Part shown: piece by piece, positions 1 to 10,900 of the stretch | Layout of the letters: every line of letters begins with the position of its first letter | Position numbering within the stretch: position 1 is the first letter of the stretch | Source of the DNA: Macrostomum hystrix | Taxonomy: Eukaryota; Platyhelminthes; Macrostomidae | Length of the DNA: 64,000 nt | Reading direction: 5' to 3' | NCBI GenBank assembly: GCA_950097015.1 | Contig: CATNEN010000028.1 | Span: 744,001-808,000 of the forward strand | Notes under the pieces: generated by a model | What the model saw: only the letters and a program-made list of their open reading frames with translations | Told to the model about the DNA's origin: nothing | Databases searched by the model: none | Position numbers and translations under genes: made by a program

Positions 1-1432
1 TCTCCACTGCCTCTATCCACCTCTCTCCACTGCCTCTATCCACCTCTCTCCAATCCCTCTATCAACCTCTCACCACTGCCTCTATCCACCTCTCTTCACT
101 GTCTCTATCCACCTCTCTCCACTGTCTCTATCCACCTCTCTCCACTGCCTCTATCCACCTCTCTCCACTGTCTCTATCCACCTCTCTCCACTGCCTCTAT
201 CCACCTCTCTCCACTGGCTCTATTCACCTCTCTCCACTGTCTCTATCCACCTCTCTTCACTGTCTCTATCCACCTCTCTCCACTGTCTCTATCCACCTCT
301 CTTCACTGTCTCTATCCACCTCTCTCCACTGTCTCTATCCACCTCTCTTCACTGTCTCTATTCACCTCTCTCCACTGCCTCTATCCACCTCTCTCCACTG
401 TCTCTATCCACCTCTCACCACTGCCTCTATCCACCTCTCTCCACTGTCTCTATCCACCTCTCTCCACTGTCTCTATCCACCTCTCTCCACTGTCTCTATC
501 CACCTCTCTCCACTGTCTCTATCCACCTCTCTCCACTGTCTCTATCCACCTCTCTCCACTGGCTCTATTCACCTCTCTCCAATCCCTCTATCCACCTCTC
601 ACCACTGTCTCTATCCACCTCTCTCCACTGTCTCTATCCACCTCTCTCCACTGCCTCTATCCACCTCTCTCCAATCCCTCTATCCACCTCTCACCACTGC
701 CTCTATCCACCTCTGTTCACTGCCTCTATCCACCTCTCTCCAATCCCTCTATCCACCTCTCACCACTGCCTCTATCCACCTCTGTTCACTGGCTCTATCC
801 ACCTCTCTTCACTGTCTCTATCCACCTCTCTCCACTGTCTCTATCCACCTCTCTCCACTGTCTCTATCCACCTCTCTTCACTGTCTCTATCCACCTCTCT
901 CCACTGTCTCTATCCACCTCTCTTCACTGTCTCTATCCACCTCTCTCCACTGTCTCTATCCACCTCTCTCCACTGTCTCTATCCACCTCTCTCCACTGCC
1001 TCTATCCACCTCTCTCCACTGGCTCTATTCACCTCTCTCCAATCCCTCTATCCACCTCTCACCACTGTCTCTATCCACCTCTCTCCACTGTCTCTATCCA
1101 CCTCTCTCCACTGCCTCTATCCACCTCTCTCCAATCCCTCTATCCACCTCTCACCACTGCCTCTATCCACCTCTGTCCACTGTCTCTATCCACCTCTCTT
1201 CACTGTCTCTATCCACCTCTCTCCACTGTCTCTATCCACCTCTCTCCACTGTCTCTATCCACCTCTCTTCACTGTCTCTATCCACCTCTCTCCACTGTCT
1301 CTATCCACCTCTCTTCACTGTCTCTATCCACCTCTCTCCACTGTCTCTATCCACCTCTCTCCACTGTCTCTATCCACCTCTCTCCACTGCCTCTTTCTAC
1401 CTCTCTCCACTGCTGCTATCTACTTCTCTAAC
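1..1432. repeat. Minisatellite array, 23-bp pyrimidine-rich unit
   Basis: The array is already running at the window edge. The 23-bp unit has the core CTATCCACCTCTCTCCACTG with a few interchangeable variants (CTCACCACTG, CTCTTCACTG, GGCTCTATTCAC, AATCCCTCTAT). The variant pair GGCTCTATTCAC followed by AATCCCTC recurs near 558 and 1016, about 20 units apart, so a higher-order repeat of about 458 bp is present. The 3' edge decays into diverged units at 1380-1432. No coding potential is seen. Confidence 0.97.
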
Positions 1433-1717
1433 AGCTTGTCCTGAATCTGGTCTTCAGTTGCACTGTGGGTGAGGACAAAATCCATAAACTGGATGGTCTA
1501 ACTGGTTCCTCTGGGTCATTGGGTCATTCTTTAATTTAGATACGAACTGATCTTCCCGTTTCCTAAATCCCAAATTAATTACATGAGTTATGCCCAAATA
1601 GGCCCGAATTGACATGCCTGAGTTGCTCTGAGCATAATGTACGTATTTAGCAGTGTGGATCGAATATTTGCGTGGCTTGTACAGAAAATGCTAATAATAT
1701 AGTTTTCGGAAATGGGC
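1433..1717. other. Unique spacer between two arrays
   Basis: Non-repetitive AT-rich DNA. I see no open frame of useful length, no splice-site pair and no transposon ends. Confidence 0.5.
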
Positions 1718-2278
1718 AAAACCAATTAGTCAGTTAGTTAGTTAGTTAGTTATTCAGTTAGTTGGTTATTTAGTTATTTAGTTAGTTAGTTAGTTGGTTA
1801 GTTAGTTAGTTAGTTGGTTAGTAAGTTAGTTAGTTGGTTAGTTGGTTATTTAGTTATTTAGTTATTTAGTTAGTTGGTTAGTTAGTTAGTTAGTTGGTTA
1901 TTTAGTTATTTAGTTATTTAGTTAGTTGGTTAGTTAGTTAGTTAGTTGGTTAGTAAGTTAGTTAGTTGGTTAGTTGGTTATTTAGTTATTTAGTTATTTA
2001 GTTAGTTGGTTAGTTAGTTAGTTAGTTGGTTATTTAGTTATTTAGTTATTTAGTTAGTTGGTTAGTTAGTTAGTTAGTTGGTTAGTAAGTTAGTTAGTTG
2101 GTTAGTTGGTTATTTAGTTATTTAGTTATTTAGTTAGTTGGTTATTTAGTTATTTAGTTATTTAGTTAGTTGGTTAGTTAGTTAGTTAGTTGGTTAGTAA
2201 GTTAGTTAGTTAGTTAGTTATTTAGTTAGTTGGTTAGTTAGTTATTTAGTTAGTTGGTTAGTTAGTTATTTAGTTAGT

Positions 2279-2309
<31 letters not shown>

Positions 2310-2482
2310 TTATTTAGTTAGTTGGTTAGTTAGCTGGTTAGTTAGTTGGTTAGTTAGTTTGTTAGTTAGTTAGTTAGTTAGTTGGTTAGTTAGTTATTTA
2401 GTTAGTTGGTTAGTTAGTTAGTTATTTAGTTAGTTGGTTAGTTAGTTATTTAGTTAGTTGGTTAGTTAGTTATTTAGTTAGT

Positions 2483-2513
<31 letters not shown>

Positions 2514-2526
2514 TTATTTAGTTAGT

Positions 2527-2557
<31 letters not shown>

Positions 2558-2570
2558 TTATTTAGTTAGT

Positions 2571-2601
<31 letters not shown>

Positions 2602-2814
2602 TTATTTAGTTAGTTGGTTAGTTAGTTGGTTAGTTTGTTGGTTAGTTAGTTGGTTAGTTAGTTTGTTAGTTAGTTAGTTAGTTGGTTAGTTAGTTAGTTA
2701 GTTATTTTGTTAGTTGGTTAGTTAGTTAGTTAGTTAGTTAGCTGGTTAGTTAGTTGGTTAGTTAGTTTGTTAGTTAGTTAGTTAGTTAGTTGGTTAGTTA
2801 GTTATTTAGTTAGT

Positions 2815-2845
<31 letters not shown>

Positions 2846-2986
2846 TTATTTAGTTAGTTGGTTAGTTAGTTGGTTAGTTAGTTGGTTAGTTAGTTGGTTA
2901 GTTAGTTGGTTAGTTATTTAGTTAGTTGGTTAGTTAGTTAGTTAGTTATTTTGTTAGTTGGTTAGTTAGTTAGTTAGTTAGTTAGC

Positions 2987-3017
<31 letters not shown>

Positions 3018-3132
3018 TTGGTTAGTTAGTTAGTTAGTTATTTTGTTAGTTGGTTAGTTAGTTAGTTAGTTATTTAGTTAATTGGTTAGTTAGTTAGTTA
3101 GTTTCTTTGTTAGTTTGATTGTTTGTTAGTTG

Positions 3133-3163
<31 letters not shown>

Positions 3164-3412
3164 GGTTAGTTAGTTAGTTAGTTATTTAGTTAGTTGGTTA
3201 GTTAGTTGGTTAGTTAGTTGGTTAGTTAGTTGGTTAGTTAGTTGGTTAGTTAGTTGGTTAGTTAGTTGGTTAGTTAGTTGGTTAGTTAGTTTGTTAGTTA
3301 GTTAGTTAGTTATTTTGTTAGTTGGTTAGTTAGTTAGTTAGTTAGTTTGTTTGTTGGTTAGTTGGTTAGTTAGTTAGTTAGTTAGTTAGTTAATTAGTTA
3401 ATTAGTTGGTTG

Positions 3413-3443
<31 letters not shown>

Positions 3444-3500
3444 GGTTAGTTAGTTGGTTAGTTAGTTGGTTAGTTAGTTGGTTAGTTAGATAGTTAGTTT
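1718..3500. repeat. TTAG-based tetranucleotide array
   Basis: About 1.8 kb of TTAG tetramers interspersed with TTGG, TTTA and TTTG tetramers, forming 12-24-bp secondary patterns such as TTAGTTAGTTGG. The early part (1740-2200) shows longer repeated blocks. This is not the TTAGGG telomere repeat: TTAGGG itself does not occur as a repeated unit. No ORF or gene. Confidence 0.97.
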
Positions 3501-3907
3501 TTTAGCGCTGGGGCTGTTCCATTGATGGGCTGGGATAAATGGTTGAGTGCCACTAGAAAGCGCTAATGCAACTAGCTCGCAGTCAATCAGCAGCAGAAGC
3601 AACAACAACAGTAATCGCTCATAGAAAATATCGCCTAAGAAAGGCATCGTTTATTGACAAATCAAGTACCTATTGAGAACAAGTAGCAAGGCAGGACTCA
3701 ACTGCAGGACTGGTCATTCGCAGTTAGTGCTGTGTATTGGGCTCGTTGGTCACAGAGCGGAGTGCAGAGGGCTCGATTTACTCAGAGAAGGACCCCATGG
3801 GAAGTGCCGAGGCACTTTAGGCTGGAAGGCAATTAAACTGAGGCGGGCAGGGCTAGATAAATATCGCTTTTTCTCTCAAAGGCCGATTCTGCGTTCAACC
3901 TGAAGCA

Positions 3908-3911
<4 letters not shown>

Positions 3912-3989
<78 letters not shown>
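3912..3989 (+). repeat. CAG trinucleotide tract, 26 units
   Basis: 26 uninterrupted CAG triplets about 530 bp before the start codon of the GPCR gene. The tract lies in no credible reading frame (both strands only give homopolymer ORFs with no coding context), so it is more likely upstream or untranslated sequence. Long pure CAG tracts are usually length-polymorphic. Confidence 0.95.
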
Positions 3990-3992
<3 letters not shown>

Positions 3993-4511
3993 TGTCGCTC
4001 AAGGGAGGTAGAGTGACTGAGGCGGAAAAATTCTGAAACGCTATGGTAGCAAACCAGCTGAATAAAGAGAGAGTGAGGCGGGAGAAGGAACAGAGAGAGA
4101 GAATGAGGGTCTGAAAAAAATGCGAAGGGATTTGAGCTGGGAGCTGCCGATGGATGCTGGGATTTCGGATCAAGAGAGAGGGGGGAGAGTGGGAGAGAAT
4201 AATCACGCATCTCCTGGTTTTTGTGGCGTCTCGGCTCCCGCAGTCCCTGATGGCAGGCAGGCAGGCTCTCTCTCGCTCTCTCGTTTCCCCAAGCACTGTT
4301 CCTGGGCAACCAATAGCGGTCACGAGGACGCAGACAGCGTGTCCGACTGTCGCTCTAGCAATCGAATGGGGATTCACAGTGGGAGTGTGGGGAAGTGAAT
4401 ATGAGAGGGCAGCGCCTGGGCTCGCGGGTTCAGAACGACTCGGGAGGCATTGCCAAAACAGACGGGCATCTGTCTAGAGACAATTCACAATTGAAAACAG
4501 TGTGTGTTTAG

Positions 4512-4517
4512 GAGGCC
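4512..4517 (+). promoter_or_regulatory. Splice-acceptor-like 5' end just upstream of the GPCR start
   Basis: GTGTGTGTTTAG ends at 4511, six bases before the ATG. This looks like a 3' splice site for either a 5' UTR intron or spliced-leader addition. Similar AGs sit 9 nt before the SHMT start and 13 nt before the COX5A start. Confidence 0.4.
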
Positions 4518-5861
4518 ATGAGTACAACGGCGCCGGCGCTTGCGCATCCGGGAGACGCGGAGGCCCAGGAGGAGGCGGTGTACCGCTCCCTTCTACTGCC
4601 GTCTTACGGCCTGAGTCTGTGTGTGTCGGCTGCGGCCCTAGTCTCTCTGGTGTTTACACTGTGGATTTTCCTTCGCCGGCGAGACGCCACAGCCGGGGCG
4701 CGCGGCATGGTGCTGCTGATTGTCACCGGCCTGTTCACGGCCATGTCGCTAACCGTGCTGCACATTGTAAACATCGAACAGCTGGCAGCGCCACCAGTGA
4801 ATGGTAGCGGCAACGGCAGTCAAGTTCTGGAACGCTTCATGGAAGCGCAGTATGTGATCAGCAACACCAGCTTGCTGCTGCGCAACTGGTGGGTCACCTT
4901 CCTGACGGTGATCCGGTTCGTTGTGATCATGTTCCCGCTGCGGGTGCCAGAGATGCTCACAAGAAAGCGACAGCTGGCTGCGTTCTTCGCCATTCTGACC
5001 GCCTCCGCCGCATTCAGCATCGTTCGCCACCTCGAAGAGAAGACCTGCACCGCGACCGCCATCGCCGCCGCCAAAGCCGCAGTGGAAACGGCTGGCTTAG
5101 CTGGTAACTCCAGTCTAATAACAACGCCCTCCTCGCCAACATTCTCGCTGCCATCCTGCGAGAGCTTCATCATCTTCTTCTTCGTGATGCAAACTGGTGT
5201 TCCGGTGCCCACAGTTCTGGTCCTGTCGGTGGCGCTGGCTGCTCACCTGTGCGCCGCACGGGAACCATCCGACACCGCCAACGCCGGCGCATCGGCCTCT
5301 TCATCGGCACCAGCGACTGCGGCGACGTCAGCACCGACTGTCGGGCTGTGCGCTCAGTCCGATTCAATCGTCGAGGGATCGTCTTGCAACGCCCTGACGG
5401 TGCCGTCAATGGATTCTGGAAGGCCGCAGCATCATCGCCAGCAACAGCAGCAGCAAAGTCACAAGCCGGCGCGCAGTCGCGGCCTGTGCCGCAAGCGCAA
5501 AGCGACACGCATTCTCTTAGCCCTGGCCGTCACCTTCACGGTGCTGGAGCTACCGACCTTCATCTACTTCATCCTCATGCACTTTTTTCCTCACTTCCGC
5601 TGCTCCAGCCCGGGCAAGGCGCGCCTCATCTTCTCCGGCCTCAACGCGCTGGTGACGCTGGACACTCTGGCGAATTTTTTCATCTTCTTTGTCTTCTCGG
5701 AGTCCTTCAAGCGCGAGGTGAAACGCTGCGCCTGTCGCGGTCAATTCGGACGGAAACTGCCGACCGAGGCTGGTCGCACCGGCGTCGGTCGTCACAGCAG
5801 CCCGGAGTTGCAGCCGCTCAGGTCGATGCCGCACTCCAGTCCAACTAACTGGCAGCACTAG
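4518..5861 (+). CDS. Class A (rhodopsin-like) G-protein-coupled receptor, neuropeptide-receptor-like
   Basis: Single-exon receptor of 447 aa. Hydrophobic segments at about 30-53, 62-84, 115-138, 152-170, 217-245, 330-353 and 371-394 give a 7TM topology. The N-terminus is short; two N-glycosylation sequons (NGS, about 95 and 99) lie in the first extracellular loop and another (NSS, 197) in the second. Intracellular loop 3 (246-329) is long, low-complexity Ala/Ser with a Q7 run and a basic end, followed by TM6 with FTVLELPTF. The DRY position reads IRF (132-134) and the TM7 motif is ANFFIFFVFS instead of NPxxY. The usual TM3 cysteine is absent, although Cys177 and Cys214 lie in extracellular loop 2. 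The overall look is closest to invertebrate FMRFamide/peptide receptors, but the ligand cannot be read from sequence. The start is the first ATG after an acceptor-like TTTAG. The GPCR call is firm; the subfamily is not. Confidence 0.85.
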   Translation: MSTTAPALAHPGDAEAQEEAVYRSLLLPSYGLSLCVSAAALVSLVFTLWIFLRRRDATAGARGMVLLIVTGLFTAMSLTVLHIVNIEQLAAPPVNGSGNGSQVLERFMEAQYVISNTSLLLRNWWVTFLTVIRFVVIMFPLRVPEMLTRKRQLAAFFAILTASAAFSIVRHLEEKTCTATAIAAAKAAVETAGLAGNSSLITTPSSPTFSLPSCESFIIFFFVMQTGVPVPTVLVLSVALAAHLCAAREPSDTANAGASASSSAPATAATSAPTVGLCAQSDSIVEGSSCNALTVPSMDSGRPQHHRQQQQQQSHKPARSRGLCRKRKATRILLALAVTFTVLELPTFIYFILMHFFPHFRCSSPGKARLIFSGLNALVTLDTLANFFIFFVFSESFKREVKRCACRGQFGRKLPTEAGRTGVGRHSSPELQPLRSMPHSSPTNWQH

Positions 5862-6590
5862 CGGCACAAGCAACTGGACTTAGGCCAGATCGCATACTCC
5901 ATTTGTTCGCCATAGTTCGCCAATTCTTATTTCGCGTCTCATCGGCTCCCAAAGGGACAGGCAAATTGGCTTAGCTTCATTAGGGAGTTTGGCTGGCGGG
6001 GCCGACTTGGCGAAGTGCCATTGTGCGACCCGATTCTCAAGATTAGTTTCCCTTTGAGCCTATGGCAGGAGCGAATGAGCACTCCAATTTTCGATCAGTC
6101 ACTTGATCTCTCGCGCCCCCACTAGCAATGAACCTAGCTAAAACACCTGTCCCAAAGAACTGCAGATTTAGATAGAATGTCGCGAACAAAATCGGTCTAA
6201 ACAACCATTTGAAATAGAAAACTTTGTACAAAATCTGAAATATAATCCGCATATCAAACTTATACGAAGAAATTTGGCAAAAGAAACAAACTGATATTCA
6301 CTATTTCGCTCAATCGATTTCTTATCGTCTATCTATAACAGAACCAGCTGCGGTTCTGCCACTGTGCTAGCTGCTTAACCGCTTCTGTGTCGAGGCTGAA
6401 ATATTTGACACCCTAAAAAACGACAGTCACTGTTCCTGTACTCTAAGGCAGAAAAAAATCGAATAGGCAGTTTTGAAATTTTCGAAACAGTCGCTTGGCG
6501 ATATCAACTTGCAGTTTCTAAAAATAGCTTCACGCCTCAACTTCTACGACGGAATTCTGAAATATTTAAGTTGGCTTCATTCGATTCTAA
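5862..6590. other. GPCR 3' UTR / intergenic
   Basis: AT-rich sequence after the receptor stop codon. It presumably contains the 3' UTR, but I found no clear AATAAA that fixes the end. No other gene is supported. Confidence 0.4.
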
Positions 6591-6592
6591 CC

Positions 6593-6822
6593 GTTATCCT
6601 GCTGCGATTCTAGCTGGTATCCTGCTGCGATTCTAGCTGGTATCCTGCTGCGATTCTAGCTGCTATCCTGCTGCGATTCTAGCTGGTATCCTGCTGCGAT
6701 TCTAGCTGGTATCTTTCTGCGATTCTAGCCGTTATCCTTCTGCGATTCTAGCTCGTATCCTGCTGCGATTCTAGCTCGCATCTTGCTGCGATTCTAGCCG
6801 TACCCTGCTGCGATTCTAGCTA
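6593..6822. repeat. Short minisatellite, 23-bp unit (core CTGCTGCGATTCTAGC)
   Basis: About ten copies of a 23-bp unit with the core CTGCTGCGATTCTAGC, varying in the last bases (TGGTATC, CGTTATC, TCGTATC). It ends in diverged units. Confidence 0.93.
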
Positions 6823-7651
6823 AAATCGTTCTGTCTGGCTGAATTTTAGCTTAGTAGATATACAATCTAAGATTTAAATCAATATCTTCCTCATTTCACC
6901 TACTACCAATGTTCAACCATCACCGACATGGTTTAACTTACGTATCGATGAAGCTAACAGTATCCAAACTTCAGGATTGTAGCATTGTAAAAAAATTCAT
7001 TCTGTCTGTTTCGTCGCTAATGAGGAAACATATTAGAAAAAAGCAAACTAAATTTTCTAGCTTTAAGCTACTAAATTAGGAACACAAAAGTACAAAACAG
7101 CCTTACACATCGCCTAAAATAACAAAAATGTTTTTCAAATTTGACACTTGAAGGCGCTCTATTTTGTTTACCAACCAAGAGAAAACATGCTAAGAACATT
7201 GAGGAAGAGTTCTAGGATAGAAATTCAAAAAATATACTCTTAAGGGGGAAATATATGCTCTAATTTCTAGAAAAAAGGATGGAAAATGAAAAAACATGGA
7301 TAAATACGCATAGTTTTGTCCCCGCTGCTTCTAGGGGCTGTATTGAGAAGCAAACAAGTCAGGAAATGATTGGTCAATAGTTTGAATAACTAGGAAAAAA
7401 TAGCTCTAGAATAACTGTTCCCCTTACACTTTGATGCATTGGAGAGTCATTCTTTTGGCGTCACTGGGAAGTTTTTTTAAGTAGGACGACTTGACAGACT
7501 ACTTAGTCGACCTTTCGGTGAGGCGGATTGCACAAAGTGACGAGAAAAAACGAACTGTGGTTTAAAAGTGCTGCGAAGAATGCACTTTTCTGAAAAAAAA
7601 GCTGAAATAGGCTGGCAATTAGTCTTGGCTGTTGATGAACCTGGAGATGAA
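6823..7651. other. Intergenic, AT-rich; 3' flank of the minus-strand gene
   Basis: No tandem repeat and no convincing ORF. The right part is the likely 3' UTR of the minus-strand gene whose stop codon is at 7652-7654. Confidence 0.4.
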
Positions 7652-7781
7652 CTATTTGGTTGCAGTGAGCCAGCGAGTCGACTCATTGTCCAACTCGGAT
7701 TCGTCTCCGCTGGTTTCTATGTTTCGACGACTATTTGGCACCCGAATGCGCACGACTGGGCCAGACATGCCAACCAGCTGC

Positions 7782-7825
<44 letters not shown>

Positions 7826-7915
7826 AGATGGCTTCTCATAGTGTGTCAGCGTGTTCGCATGACTTGGCGCAAACTCCGCGCTTAGCGGAAGCGGCGGCGA
7901 CGGCTCCTGAAGATG
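7652..7915 (-). CDS. Terminal exon of the unrecognised minus-strand gene, with polyQ
   Basis: 88 codons including the stop, opening after a textbook acceptor (polypyrimidine TGTTTTGTTTTCCAG). It encodes HLQEPSPPLPLSAEF, then a Ser/Thr/His stretch, thirteen Gln, Lys, two Gln, and a C-terminus rich in charged residues. The CTG tract visible on the + strand at 7787-7825 is this polyQ. The exon has no suitable upstream ATG, so it does not show up as a stand-alone ORF; it was found by reading the antisense frame from the splice site. Confidence 0.6.
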
Positions 7916-10900
7916 CTGGAAAACAAAACAGCAGGTAAAATGGGAGTTTGCATCATATTAAAAAAACTATATCTCTGACACACTACTTTTCACGAGTAGC
8001 TGCATCTTACTGATTTTTTTTATTTGCAGGCCATTGTAAAATCTAAAAAATCATTAAATATAAAAAATACCATCCTGTGCTCTTTAATGTTCAAAATTAT
8101 TGTGAAAAAATACCTATGAAAAGGGGGTGGATGGCAGGGTGGTTAAGGCATTTGCGTCTCGCCCCAGGGTCCCTGAGCTCGATTCCACGGCGAGGCCACA
8201 TCTATTTGGGGCGCAGCCGCGGTGAGAAGGCTTGGGGCTTGTCGTGCAATTTACACCCTTTAGGGCCAACCTCCAAGGCACAGTGAGAGTGTACACTGCC
8301 TGACGATGAGAAAATCAGGGCAGATGTACACACCTGTGTGAGCGTGTGCCAGCGTACAGTATCTGTGTGCGTGTGTGCTCAGGAGTCAACGAAATGGGCA
8401 GAATTGCCTCCATGATGTGTCATTGCCCGCTGCTCTCCTGCAATTGTCAATAATTATTATGCTTATCAACATGTCTCATTTTTCAAGCTATGCTTGCCCT
8501 CAGCAAAGACTGCTGCTGCTGCTGCTGCTGCTGCGGTTGCTGCGCCTGTCGCTTAGCCGAGTCGCGCACGTATACTTCGTACAGAACGGTGACAACTTCT
8601 TCGCGGAAGCTGCGGTTGGCCATCATGGCAAAGTAATTGGTGACAAATATGTCCGCCCGGTCAGTGATCTTGTAGTTGTCCGGTGTGCCGTCACGAATTA
8701 CTTGACGCGGCGCTGGCTCGTTGGCGCAGAGGCACTCATCTAGGAATAGGCCGAAGCTGTAGCCGAGATTGTCGCAGCCGCTGAGACCCAGGCGGCACTG
8801 GAAGGCGTCGATGGCCTGGCGCATCAGAGAGTCGCGTCGAAGTTCAACGTCGAATTTGTAGGCCCACTGGCGGAGATTCTTCTCGCTGTAGATAAGGTCG
8901 CGCTCGGCTTTGACGAAATCCTTTTGAATTGTGTGATCGGTTTGGATTGGTTTAGGGATGGTTTGGTTTGGTTTAGGGATGGTTTGGTTTGGTTTAGGGA
9001 TGGTTTGGTTTGGTTTAGGAATGGTTTGGTTTGGTTTAGGGATGGTTTGGTTTGGTTTAGGGATGGTTTGGCTTGGTTTAGGGATGGTTTGGTTTGGTTT
9101 AGGGATGGTTCGGTTTTTTGGTTTGATTTTTTTGGTTTGGCTTGTTTTGATTCGTTTGGTTTGGTTTGGTTTGGTTTGGTTTGTGGATGGCTTGGTTTGG
9201 TTTACTTTGGTTCAGTAGCATGTAACGTTTATAGAAGGGCATGAGCGGCTAGTGACTGACCTGAAAGTTTACGTCCTCATTTTTCCCAGCCTCTGTGAAT
9301 TCCGATTCGCAGCGCATCCGGCGAATGAAGCTGACGAGTTTGTCCAGATCACCTTTGGCGTTTACGTAGACGCGCTTCACCTGGTCAAACCAGCCGGGCT
9401 GGCGCACGTGAAACGTCAGCGTCACGTACTTGCCCTTGGACTGCTGGTCCTCGCGCATGGAGATGTGGCTGAAGCTGCTCACCAAGGCGTTGCAGCCGTT
9501 CACAAGCAGGTAGCGCGAGCTGTTACCGCTTTGTCTCTTCGCGGCCTCAGCACTGTCACCACGTCGAGTAGCTTTTGGTGCGTGGAAAAGAAACACTATC
9601 ATTTAAAATAATTTTAAAACTGTCCAGAGTAATCAGGTGCTCAATCAAGGTAGTATAGTGTGATAAGACCTGCCATTCGAAAAATAGGAGAGTCACACAA
9701 CACTAAACAGTCGCAGGCCAAACCTGTGGTCAAAGCCGACGGATCAAAAGCCGGAAGCGGCAGTGGCGCCGGAGCCCGCTGAAACAGGTCCCGGCGCCGG
9801 CTCAGCAAGCCATCGAGCGCATCAAAGTCGGGCACCTGGGCCTTCTCGGCTGGGTCGGTCTCGTAATACTCCAGGTCGCTCTTTCGCGATAGGCACATAA
9901 TCTGATTGGCCGCATTTTTCAAATCGACTGACTCAAATAGCTCGGGTCGCAACATGACGGCTCCGTTTAAAACAAATATATTTATTAATTTTATCTTTAA
10001 ATAAAATATATAACTGATTCAGCTGACAAGCACTAATTGTTTAGTGCACGAATTCGTTATATATTCTGTTACGCGACTATTTTGTGATAGTCTATGGCGC
10101 AGATTGTGTAATGAGTAATCGATGATGCGTTCTTTGAGAACTTTCGACTGCTAAACTGATCTGTGTTATATTTTGTTACATACTACTTTTAAGAGTTTAA
10201 TAGTAATATACTTAGGTAAAGTAGTTAAAAGAGAAATCGGCATCTAAAGGCGAAAGCAAAACATTGTGAACAAATTTATTATATAGGACGTAGGGAACAA
10301 CACGTGAACAGGAAAACTCAACAAGGGTGACTTGAGATCTAAAATGTGAGCCGCGAAAATCATTCACCAGATCAACCACTTCATTCCACCAGATCACCCA
10401 CTTCATTCCACCAGATCACCCACTTCATTCCACCAGATCACCTACTTCATTCCACCAGATCACCCACTTCATTCCACCAGATCACCCACTTCATTCCACC
10501 AGATCACCCACTTCATTCCACCAGATCACCCACTTCATTCCACCAGATCACCCACTTCATTCCACCAGATCACCCACTTCATTCCACCAGATCAACCACT
10601 TCATTCCACCAGATCACCCACTTCATTCCACCAGATCACCCACTTCATTCCACCAGATCACCCACTTCATTCCACCAGATCACCCACTTCATTCCACCAG
10701 ATCACCCACTTCATTCCACCAGGTCACCCACTTTCTTCCATCAAATCTTCCATTTCATTCGGTGGAATGCCACCAAATACTCTACTTCATTCCACCAAAT
10801 CGTTCGATTCATTCCGCCAGATCGTTGATTTCATTCCGCCAGATCGTCGATTTCATTCCGCCAGATCGTCGATTTCATTCCGCCAGATCGTCGATTTCAT

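Noticed and set aside
1718-3500. Telomere or interstitial telomeric repeat
   Set aside because: The array is TTAG with TTGG/TTTA variants; TTAGGG is not the unit.
8924-9244. FRDGLVWFRDGLVW repeat protein
   Set aside because: It lies in an intronic 21-bp array; three frames give similar repeats.
9252-9611. 119-codon ORF on the + strand opposite exon 3 of the minus-strand gene
   Set aside because: The minus frame has correct splice sites on both sides and joins to neighbouring exons; the + frame is a shadow.
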